Assembly: GCF_014649775.1 (NCBI RefSeq)
Contig: NZ_BMTR01000010.1
Location: forward strand, 282,888-346,887
Direction of reading: 5' to 3'
DNA from: Streptomyces longisporoflavus
Lineage (GTDB): Bacteria > Actinomycetota > Actinomycetes > Streptomycetales > Streptomycetaceae
Length of the DNA: 64,000 nucleotides
Below the pieces are notes generated by a model. That model was given only the letters and a program-made list of their open reading frames with translations. It was not told the DNA's origin and did no database searches. Below are positions 33,693 through 40,687 of the stretch, in pieces; within the stretch, counting starts at the first letter, position 1, and each line of letters begins with the position of its first letter. The translations under genes were made by a program, and so were the position numbers.

Positions 33693-35474
33693 ATGCATCG
33701 GTACAGGTCCCACACCTGCGGCGAGCTCCGCGCCTCTGACGTCGGCTCCGACGTCCGGCTGAGCGGCTGGCTGCACAATCGCCGAGACCTGGGCGGCATC
33801 CTCTTCATCGATCTGCGCGACCACTACGGGATCACGCAGCTGGTGGCCCGCCCCGGCACGTCCGCCGCCGAGACGCTCGACAAGCTCTCCAAGGAGACGG
33901 TCGTCCGCATCGACGGCAAGGTCGTCTCGCGCGGCGCGGAGAACGTGAACCCCGAGCTTCCCACCGGCGAGATCGAGATCGAGGCCGCCGAGGTCGAGGT
34001 GCTCGGCACCGCCCAGCAGATCCCGTTCACGATCAACGCGGACGACGGCGTGAACGAAGAGCGACGCCTTGAGTACCGCTTCCTGGACCTGCGCCGCGAG
34101 CGCATGCACCGCAACATCATGCTGCGGTCCTCGGTCATCGCCTCGATCCGCTCGAAGATGGTGGCCCTCGGCTTCAACGAGATGGCGACGCCGATCCTCG
34201 CCGCGACGTCCCCCGAGGGCGCCCGCGACTTCGTCGTGCCGTCCCGCCTGAACCCGGGCAAGTTCTACGCCCTGCCGCAGGCCCCGCAGCAGTTCAAGCA
34301 GCTGCTCATGATCTCGGGCTTCGACCGCTACTTCCAGATCGCGCCGTGCTTCCGCGACGAGGACGCGCGCGCGGACCGCTCGCCGGGCGAGTTCTACCAG
34401 CTCGACGTCGAGATGAGCTTCGTGGAGCAGGAAGACGTCTTCCAGCCCATCGAGAAGCTGATGACGGAGATCTTCACGGAGTACGGCGGCGGCCGCGAGG
34501 TCACGTCCCCGTTCCCCCGCATCCCGTTCCGCGAGTCGATGCTGAAGTACGGCAACGACAAGCCCGACCTGCGAGCGAAGCTGGAGCTCGTCGACATCAC
34601 CGACGTGTTCGAGGGGTCGGAGTTCAAGGCGTTCGCGGGCAAGCACGTGCGTGCCCTGCCGGTGCCGGACACGGCGTCGCAGTCCCGCAAGTTCTTCGAC
34701 GGCCTCGGTGACTACGCGGTCGAGCAGGGCGCGAAGGGCCTTGCCTGGGTGCGTGTGGCCGAGGACGGCTCGCTGACCGGCCCGATCGCGAAGTTCCTGA
34801 CGGAGGCGAACGTCGAGGAGCTCACGAAGCGTCTGGGTCTGGAGGCGGGCCACGCGGTCTTCTTCGGGGCGGGCGAGTTCGACGAGGTCTCGAAGATCAT
34901 GAGCGCGGTGCGGGTAGAGGCCGCGAAGCGCGCCGGGCACTTCGAAGAAGGCGTCTTCCGCTTCTGCTGGATCGTCGACTTCCCGATGTACGAGAAGGAC
35001 GAGGAGACCGGCAAGATCGACTTCTCCCACAACCCCTTCTCGATGCCGCAGGGCGGCATGAAGGACCTGGAGGAGAAGGACCCGCTCGACATCCTCGCCT
35101 GGCAGTACGACATCGTCTGCAACGGCATCGAGCTGTCCTCCGGCGCCATCCGCAACCACGAGCCCGAGGTCATGCTCAAGGCCTTCGCGATCGCGGGCTA
35201 CGAAGCCGTGACGGTGGAGCGGGAGTTCGCGGGCATGCTCCGCGCCTTCCGCCTCGGCGCCCCGCCGCACGGCGGCATCGCGCCGGGCGTCGACCGCATC
35301 GTCATGCTCCTCGCGGACGAGCCGAACATCCGCGAGACGATCGCGTTCCCGCTGAACGGCAACGCCCAGGACCTGATGATGGGCGCGCCGTCTGAGCTTG
35401 AGGAGAGCCGCCTGCGCGAGCTGAACATCCAGCTCCGCAAGCCGGTCGCCTCCGGCAAGGGCGAGGAGAAGTAG
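33693..35474 (+). CDS. aspS: Aspartyl-tRNA synthetase (bacterial type, probably non-discriminating)
   Basis: Class II synthetase, 593 residues. N-terminal OB-fold anticodon domain (about 15-105: GWLHNRRDLGGILFIDLRDHYGITQLV), class II motif 2 (FRDEDARADRSPGEFYQLDVEMSF, about 218-240), the bacterial GAD insertion (about 300-410) and motif 3 (GGIAPGVDRIVMLLADEPNIRETIAFP). Actinobacteria usually lack AsnRS and use AspRS with GatCAB; I infer that from taxonomy, not from this window. It stands alone, ended by the hairpin at 35493-35526. Confidence 0.97.
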   Translation: MHRYRSHTCGELRASDVGSDVRLSGWLHNRRDLGGILFIDLRDHYGITQLVARPGTSAAETLDKLSKETVVRIDGKVVSRGAENVNPELPTGEIEIEAAEVEVLGTAQQIPFTINADDGVNEERRLEYRFLDLRRERMHRNIMLRSSVIASIRSKMVALGFNEMATPILAATSPEGARDFVVPSRLNPGKFYALPQAPQQFKQLLMISGFDRYFQIAPCFRDEDARADRSPGEFYQLDVEMSFVEQEDVFQPIEKLMTEIFTEYGGGREVTSPFPRIPFRESMLKYGNDKPDLRAKLELVDITDVFEGSEFKAFAGKHVRALPVPDTASQSRKFFDGLGDYAVEQGAKGLAWVRVAEDGSLTGPIAKFLTEANVEELTKRLGLEAGHAVFFGAGEFDEVSKIMSAVRVEAAKRAGHFEEGVFRFCWIVDFPMYEKDEETGKIDFSHNPFSMPQGGMKDLEEKDPLDILAWQYDIVCNGIELSSGAIRNHEPEVMLKAFAIAGYEAVTVEREFAGMLRAFRLGAPPHGGIAPGVDRIVMLLADEPNIRETIAFPLNGNAQDLMMGAPSELEESRLRELNIQLRKPVASGKGEEK

Positions 35475-35492
35475 CCCTAAGAGCTGGCAGGT

Positions 35493-35526
35493 CGAGGGCC
35501 CGGAACCTTTCGGTTCCGGGCCCTCG
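35493..35526 (+). terminator. aspS terminator
   Basis: A 15-bp perfect stem, CGAGGGCCCGGAACC (35493-35507) with 35512-35526, has a TTTC loop. It starts 19 bp after the aspS stop. Confidence 0.88.
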
Positions 35527-35532
35527 GCGTCA

Positions 35533-35727
35533 TCAGTCCTTCTCCGGGGCGAACAGGTCTTCCTCGTCGGTAACCGTGATGGCCCGATCGCGCCAGGGGG
35601 CGAGGGTGTCGAGGTCGGTGCAGGTGGTGATGCGTTCGCGGGCGTCGTCCGGGAGCTGGTGCGAGCTCACCGAAGCGGCGTGAACGTTTCGTCCGCATTC
35701 GAAAGAGTCCTGCACATCCTCCGCCAA
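35533..35727 (-). pseudogene. 3' remnant of an Rpn-like nuclease/transposase-family gene
   Basis: A 64-codon frame whose last 45 residues (LPDDARERITTCTDLDTLAPWRDRAITVTDEEDLF) resemble the C-terminus of Streptomyces Rpn/PD-(D/E)XK recombination-promoting nuclease-like proteins. The catalytic domain is gone, and the first 18 residues (MAEDVQDSFECGRNVHAA) do not belong to it. It lies back to back with another 3' remnant on the opposite strand. Assignment from the C-terminal tail alone is tentative. Confidence 0.5.
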
Positions 35728-35738
35728 CGCCTCGCCCC

Positions 35739-35864
35739 CCGTACTTCATGGACGCGGCAGCTCAGCTGCAGTCCATGCGAACGCTCTTTCGTAAGGTGGA
35801 GGGAGTTTCCCTGGACCCCGCGCGCTCCCGGGATTACATCCACCGCATGGCGAAGGAGCTGTGA
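35739..35864 (+). pseudogene. 3' remnant of an XRE/DUF5753-type regulator gene
   Basis: Codons from about 35739 (PYFMDAAAQLQSMRTLFRKV) to the TGA at 35862-35864 (ending DPARSRDYIHRMAKEL) look like the last 40 residues of a helix-turn-helix DUF5753 regulator. The HTH half is missing. The DUF397 gene follows 3 bp later, which is the usual partner order of such regulators in Streptomyces (whiJ-like loci). AAGGAG inside this remnant is the ribosome site for the next gene. Confidence 0.42.
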
Positions 35865-35867
35865 CAC

Positions 35868-36059
35868 GTGATCCAGTGGCAGAAGTCGTCATTCTCCAGT
35901 GGTAGCGACGGCAGTAACTGCGTGGAACTAGCCGTCAGTAACGCCGAGTTGATGCTCCGCGAGAGCGATGACCCCACCCGAATACTGGCCCTCACCCGCG
36001 ACAACCTCGCCGCCCTGTTGCGGCAGGCCAACGCCGCTGGACTGCGCCCGCAGGCGTAA
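35868..36059 (+). CDS. DUF397-domain small protein
   Basis: Complete 63-residue DUF397 protein (WQKSSFSSGSDGSNCVELA at 4-22, then LRESDDP and a Leu/Ala-rich C-terminus). Start is GTG 35868 with AAGGAG nine bases upstream. DUF397 proteins normally work with an adjacent XRE-type DNA-binding partner, as in Streptomyces developmental control; here the partner gene is reduced to a remnant, so this gene is orphaned. Confidence 0.88.
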   Translation: MIQWQKSSFSSGSDGSNCVELAVSNAELMLRESDDPTRILALTRDNLAALLRQANAAGLRPQA

Positions 36060-36845
36060 CTCACCGGTCGGGCGGGGGCTTCGATGGGCCTGCGGTGGTG
36101 TTGGTACCGGGGCCGCCCGGTAGTCCCGAGGTTGGCGGTTCCGGGCCGGGTGTAAAGGGCGCTCCTGCGTCGCGTCGGCTGCGCCGATTGCGCTGCGCTT
36201 CACCCTTGACTCCCGTCCCTCCACCGCGCGAGGGAAGACGACCGGACGGCCCGGGGACGGGACTCTCGACCAGGCGCCGTGGGGTGGGGCGGTCGTCGTG
36301 TCGGCTGCGGACTGGTTCGTCGGGGGTGGCCGCCGTCAGCGGGTGAGGGGTGCGCGGCTGCTCCGGAGAGGGGCGCCGGTCTCGTCAAGCGGCTGCCGGC
36401 CGGATCTTCCGGGGTGACCGTCACGGGCAGGGTGCGTGTGCGCCGCTACCGGCAGTCCATGGAGGCGGGAGGCGCCTCGCCACGAGCGGCCGAGCGCCGC
36501 GAAGGGCGGGTCGGAGAGAGGATTGCAGGAAAGTCTCACGACACGCCGCGTGGGAGGCAGGAGCGGTGGGATTTTCTTGCGACTCACGCGTGCGGCGCGG
36601 CACCTACTGCGGCGAAGTTGTGTTCCTGCAGAAGGGGGCGCGCGCGGTGTGCGACGCGCCTCCTTGGAATTGCCCCCGGAGCAGCCGCGCGCCACTACCC
36701 GTGACGGCGCCCTCGACGAGCCAGTCCGCACCTGGCCCGGAGCCGCCAACCTCGGGACGACCGGGCGGCCCCGGTGCCAGATCGGGTCGCCCATGGATCT
36801 GCGGGTGCCCGTCATGTCCAGCGAGCGCGCCGCCGCCGGTCGCCG
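36060..36845. other. 786-bp stretch without recognisable gene
   Basis: Open frames exist on both strands but none shows a ribosome site, a familiar domain or consistent codon-position bias. The composition is normal for the chromosome. It lies directly after the deletion remnants and may be decayed coding sequence. No tRNA, integrase or terminal repeat was seen. Confidence 0.5.
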
Positions 36846-37760
36846 TCAGGCCGCAGGGGCCTCCTTTCCCAGCAGCTCCACGATGCTGGAGAAGCTGTCC
36901 TTGGCGTGTCCCGCCTCCATGCCGCGGCGGAACAGATCCGCCACCGCGGACGGCAGTGCGGCGTCGACGCCGGCGTCGGTGTGCGTCTCCACGACGTGTT
37001 CCATGCTGGCCAGGCCCATGGCCAGGCGGTCCACGTCGCCCTCGTGGTTGCCCGCGTCGATGCGGGCCGCGTAGAAGGACAGGAACTCCGGCATGCCGGT
37101 CATGTTCTGTGAGGCGTACGGGAGGATGTCCGTCGCCGAGAGGCCGTTGGCGTCGGCGAGGGCGATCGCGTACCAGTAGCTGGAGATGCTCGTCCAGAAG
37201 ATGACCATGTTGAGCTGGTACATCAGCGCCGCGAGGCCCGCGTCCTCACCCCGGTAGTCCGACTCGGCCGTCAGCACCTCAAGGGTCGCGCGGTGCTTGT
37301 CGTACGCCTCGCGCGGGCCGCTGTAGAACGTCGACGAGCCGGGCTTGCCGATGCCGGATGGCGGGACGAGTACGCCGCCCGTGAGATGGGCGGCTCCGTG
37401 CCCGGCGGCCCAGGCCGCGGCCTCGCGGGCCTTCTTCGGGGTGTCCGAGCTCAGGTTGACGATCACCCGGCCGGAAAGGGCCGCTGCCGCCGGTTCGAGG
37501 ACGTCGTACATCGCGGTGTAGTCCGTGAGGCTCAGGATCACCAGCTCATTGGCGGCGACAGCCTCCTCGGGGGTGGCGGCGAGGATCGCGCCGCGCGCCA
37601 CCAGGTCGTCCGCGCGGGACGCGGTGCGGTTCCAGAGGGTGACCCGGTGGCCTCTGGCGAGCAGGGCCGTCGCCATCGCGTGGCCCATGGGGCCCAGGCC
37701 GATGAGGGTGACGGGGGTGCCGGGGGTGACGGGAGTGGGGGTGGCGGAGGGGGCAGGCAT
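36846..37760 (-). CDS. Imine-reductase-like NAD(P)-binding oxidoreductase
   Basis: 6-phosphogluconate/beta-hydroxyacid dehydrogenase superfamily protein of the imine-reductase branch, 304 residues. The Rossmann motif is GLGPMGHAMATALLARGH (about 22-39), the NADP-type loop is NRTASRAD, and the branch motif VLVPPSGIGKPGSSTFYSG (about 130-148) matches IRED sequences. The C-terminal helical dimer domain follows. The position of the usual catalytic Asp/Tyr reads LMYQLNMVIFW, so the acidic residue seems absent, and the reaction is uncertain. AAGGAG precedes ATG 37760. It is divergent from and probably repressed by the adjacent TetR-family gene. Confidence 0.82.
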   Translation of the reverse strand: MPAPSATPTPVTPGTPVTLIGLGPMGHAMATALLARGHRVTLWNRTASRADDLVARGAILAATPEEAVAANELVILSLTDYTAMYDVLEPAAAALSGRVIVNLSSDTPKKAREAAAWAAGHGAAHLTGGVLVPPSGIGKPGSSTFYSGPREAYDKHRATLEVLTAESDYRGEDAGLAALMYQLNMVIFWTSISSYWYAIALADANGLSATDILPYASQNMTGMPEFLSFYAARIDAGNHEGDVDRLAMGLASMEHVVETHTDAGVDAALPSAVADLFRRGMEAGHAKDSFSSIVELLGKEAPAA

Positions 37761-37784
37761 GGGTGTTCTCCTTGGGTGGCAGCG

Positions 37785-37848
37785 CTAGAACGAACGCTCT
37801 ATCTAGAGCGTGGGGAGAACATAGCACGCCGCTGGAACGAACGCTCTA
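37785..37848. promoter_or_regulatory. Paired LmrA/YxaF-type operators
   Basis: Two 17-bp direct repeats, CTAGAACGAACGCTCTA (37785-37801) and CTGGAACGAACGCTCTA (37832-37848), each read as an imperfect palindrome TAGANCG-WW-CGNTCTA, which resembles known LmrA/YxaF operators. They lie between the divergent oxidoreductase and TetR genes. A TATGCT -10-like box at 37862-37867 and ATG 37874 suggest a leaderless TetR transcript, with the second operator over its -35 region. Confidence 0.75.
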
Positions 37849-37873
37849 ATTAGTCACCGGGTATGCTGCCTGC

Positions 37874-38575
37874 ATGGCTCAGATGGCTCAGACGACCCCG
37901 ACCCCCGGCCCCGGCGCAGACACGGGCGCGAACACGGGCACAGGCGCGACGACGGGCGGGGGCGCGACGACCGGCACCCGCGATCGCATCGTCGTCGCCG
38001 CGGCGCGGCTGTTGCAGCGTCAGGGGTACGTCGGTACCGGCATCAAGCAGATCGCGAAGGACGCGCAGGCCACCCTCGGCTCCGTTTACCACTTCTTCCC
38101 CGGCGGGAAGGAAGCCGTCGCGGTGGCCGCGATCGCCTATAGCGGCGAGGAGTTTGCGGTCCTGCTGCGCGAGGCGCTGAGCAGCGTCGAGGACCCCGGC
38201 GCCGCGATCGAGGCCTGCACGGCCGAACTCGCCACGGGCCTGCGGGAGTCCGGCTGGATCGACGGCTGCCCCGTCACCGCCGCGGCCCTGGAGACGCTGG
38301 GCACGGAGTCGGAGATCCAGCGGGCGTGCGCCGCCGCGCTGGGGGGCTGGGAGCGTCTGGTGGAGGAGAAGCTGCTCGGCGCCGGCTTCGACGCGGCGGA
38401 CGCGCGCGAGCTGGCGACCACCGTGATCAGCGCCCTTGAGGGCGCGGAGGTGACCGCCCAGGTCAACCGCACCGAGGAACCGCTGCGGATGGTGGGGCGT
38501 CAGATGGCGCGGCTCATCGGGACGTACGGGAACGAAGGGGCACGCGACGCCGGAACGGCGGCTGCCGGGCGGTAG
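37874..38575 (+). CDS. TetR-family regulator (LmrA/YxaF subfamily)
   Basis: Repressor, 233 residues. The first 35 residues are a Thr/Gly/Ala low-complexity leader. The HTH (about 36-82: TRDRIVVAAARLLQRQGYVGTGIKQIAKDAQATLGSVYHFFPGGKE) is typical of the LmrA/YxaF branch, as is the C-terminal domain with SGWIDGCPVTAAALE. The ATG at 37874 could be replaced by 37883. It most likely regulates itself and the divergent imine-reductase-like gene through the operators at 37785-37848, responding to a small hydrophobic ligand. Confidence 0.9.
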   Translation: MAQMAQTTPTPGPGADTGANTGTGATTGGGATTGTRDRIVVAAARLLQRQGYVGTGIKQIAKDAQATLGSVYHFFPGGKEAVAVAAIAYSGEEFAVLLREALSSVEDPGAAIEACTAELATGLRESGWIDGCPVTAAALETLGTESEIQRACAAALGGWERLVEEKLLGAGFDAADARELATTVISALEGAEVTAQVNRTEEPLRMVGRQMARLIGTYGNEGARDAGTAAAGR

Positions 38576-38576
38576 T

Positions 38577-38765
38577 TCAGAGGGCCGGCGAGTGTTCCGA
38601 CGCCGATGCGGACGTGGCCTCTGCCCACTCCGCGACGAGCTTCTCGTACTCGAGGTGTTGCTCGGGGCGGAGATATCCGCCGGTACGCAGCCAGAGCGCG
38701 CGTATCTCCTCGTTCACCTCGGCCGCTGGGCGCGGCCGGTCGGGGGTGTCGGGAGTCGTGGTCAT
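38577..38765 (-). CDS. Small conserved hypothetical protein
   Basis: 62 residues from ATG 38765: MTTTPDTPDRPRPAAEVNEE, then a Leu/Glu-rich amphipathic second half (RALWLRTGGYLRPEQHLEYEKLVAEWAEA). I do not know its function; the pattern resembles small conserved Streptomyces proteins. It is convergent with the TetR gene, one base apart. Confidence 0.65.
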   Translation of the reverse strand: MTTTPDTPDRPRPAAEVNEEIRALWLRTGGYLRPEQHLEYEKLVAEWAEATSASASEHSPAL

Positions 38766-38868
38766 ACAGTGAAGCGTACGTACGAAGCTGTGAAGACGGC
38801 GTGAGTTTTGGTCGAATGTGATCGGTATCGCTATTTGACCCGCATGAATCAGCCAAGTTGGGCAAGAA

Positions 38869-38902
38869 GAAAGGGCCCGCGAGGTCAATCGCGAGCCCTT
38901 TC
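38869..38902 (-). terminator. metG terminator
   Basis: Hairpin GAAAGGGC (38869-38876) with GCCCTTTC (38895-38902), plus an inner CGCGA/TCGCG stem, lies 71 bp downstream of the metG stop. Confidence 0.75.
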
Positions 38903-38972
38903 AGAGCAGTTCGGCTCGGTCGGCCTGACCGTTGAAGACTGCTTACCATCGTTTACGGCCGGTTACGGCCGT

Positions 38973-40607
38973 TTACGACTGCTTCGGCTCCTCCAGGCGC
39001 GGGAACAGCACCGCACCCTTCGTCACGGTCGCACCGACCGGCAGCTGACCCCACGTGCCCGCGTCCTGCACCCGCTGCTCGGCCAGCGCGCCGAGCGCGG
39101 CCTCGGCGCCGAGCGAGTCCCACAGCTTCTGCGAGGTCTCCGGCATGACGGAGTTGAGGAGGACCGCCACCGCGCGCAGCGATTCCGCCGCCGTGTAGAG
39201 GATCGTCGCCAGGCGGGCCTTGCCCTCCGGGGACTCGTCCTTGGCCACCTTCCACGGCTCCTGCTCCGTGATGTAGCCGTTGACCTGCTTGACGAAGGCG
39301 AAGACCGCCAGGATGCCGGCCTGGAAGTCCAGCTCCTCGCCGATCTTCAGATCGGCCGTCTCGACCGCCTTGGCCAGGCCCTCCTGGACGGCCCGCTCGG
39401 CCTCGCCCACCGCAGTCGCCTCGGGCAGCGCGCCGCCGAAGTACTTGCCGACCATGGCGGCCACGCGCGACGCGAGGTTTCCGTAGTCGTTCGCCAGCTC
39501 GCTCGTGTAGCGGGCGGCGAAGTCCTCCCACGAGAACGAGCCGTCCTGGCCGAAGGCGATGGCACGCAGGAAGTACCAGCGGTACGCGTCGACACCGAAG
39601 TGAGAGGTGAGGTCCTGCGGCTTGATGCCCGTCAGGTTCGACTTCGACATCTTCTCGCCGCCGACCATCAGCCAGCCGTTCGCCGCGACCCGGCCCGGCA
39701 GCGGCAGACCCTGCGCCATCAGCATCGCGGGCCAGATCACCGCGTGGAAGCGGAGGATGTCCTTGCCGACCAGATGGACGTCGGCGGGGAAAGTTGTCTT
39801 GAACTTCTCCTCGTCCGCTCCATAACCGACAGCCGTGGCGTAATTGAGGAGGGCGTCGACCCAGACGTAGATCACGTGCTTGTCGTCCCACGGGACCTTG
39901 ACGCCCCAGTCGAACGTCGAGCGGGAGATCGACAGGTCCTGAAGGCCCTGCTTGACGAAGTTCACGACTTCGTTGCGCGCCGACTCGGGCTGGATGAAGC
40001 CGGGGTTCGCCTCGTAGTGGGCGAGGAGCTTGGGCCCGTACTCGCTCAGCTTGAAGAAGTAGTTCTCCTCCTTGAGGAGCTCCACCGGCTTCTTGTGGAT
40101 GGGACAGAGCTTCTGCCCCTCGAACTCGCTCCCGGCCTCGCCGTCGATCAGGTCTCCGGGGAGCTTGTACTCCTCGCAGCCCACGCAGTACGGGCCCTCG
40201 TAGCCGCCCTTGTAGATCTCGCCCTTCTCGTAGAGATCCTGGACGAACTCCTGCACGCGGTCCGTGTGGCGCTTCTCCGTCGTACGGATGAAGTCGTCGT
40301 TCGCGATGTTCAGGTGCTCCCAGAGAGGCCGCCAGGCCTCGTCCACGAGCTTGTCGCACCACTCCTGGGGCGTGACGTCGTTCGCCTCGGCAGTGCGCAT
40401 GATCTTCTGACCGTGCTCGTCCGTGCCGGTGAGGTACCACACCTTCTCGCCGCGCTGACGGTGCCAGCGCGTGAGCACGTCCCCTGCAACGGTCGTGTAG
40501 GCGTGGCCCAGGTGAGGAGCGTCGTTGACGTAGTAAATGGGGGTCGACACGTAAAACGCCTTTGCGCCTTCGCTCGTCCCCTGCTTCTCGGATCCAGTGG
40601 CCGCCAT
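38973..40607 (-). CDS. metG: Methionyl-tRNA synthetase
   Basis: Class I synthetase, 544 residues. The signature HLGHAY replaces HIGH (about 32-37); GTDEHGQK lies at about 61-68; the zinc-knuckle insertion has CVGCEEYK ... CPIH (about 143-174), a single-knuckle form; KMSKSNLTG at about 331 gives the second signature; and the anticodon-binding helical domain follows. It lacks the C-terminal tRNA-binding domain of the long MetRS. It stands alone between the hypothetical protein and the VWA gene. Confidence 0.96.
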   Translation of the reverse strand: MAATGSEKQGTSEGAKAFYVSTPIYYVNDAPHLGHAYTTVAGDVLTRWHRQRGEKVWYLTGTDEHGQKIMRTAEANDVTPQEWCDKLVDEAWRPLWEHLNIANDDFIRTTEKRHTDRVQEFVQDLYEKGEIYKGGYEGPYCVGCEEYKLPGDLIDGEAGSEFEGQKLCPIHKKPVELLKEENYFFKLSEYGPKLLAHYEANPGFIQPESARNEVVNFVKQGLQDLSISRSTFDWGVKVPWDDKHVIYVWVDALLNYATAVGYGADEEKFKTTFPADVHLVGKDILRFHAVIWPAMLMAQGLPLPGRVAANGWLMVGGEKMSKSNLTGIKPQDLTSHFGVDAYRWYFLRAIAFGQDGSFSWEDFAARYTSELANDYGNLASRVAAMVGKYFGGALPEATAVGEAERAVQEGLAKAVETADLKIGEELDFQAGILAVFAFVKQVNGYITEQEPWKVAKDESPEGKARLATILYTAAESLRAVAVLLNSVMPETSQKLWDSLGAEAALGALAEQRVQDAGTWGQLPVGATVTKGAVLFPRLEEPKQS

Positions 40608-40687
40608 GGTCGAAATCCTAACGGCCCCGGAGCGGGCGATTCACCTCGATTCCAGGGGGTGGACCCCGAAGGGCCCACCCCTCGGGG

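Noticed and set aside
35659..35871. 70-codon plus-strand frame across the remnant junction
   Set aside because: Out of frame with the recognisable DUF5753-like tail and with no ribosome site. Probably an artefact of the deletion junction.
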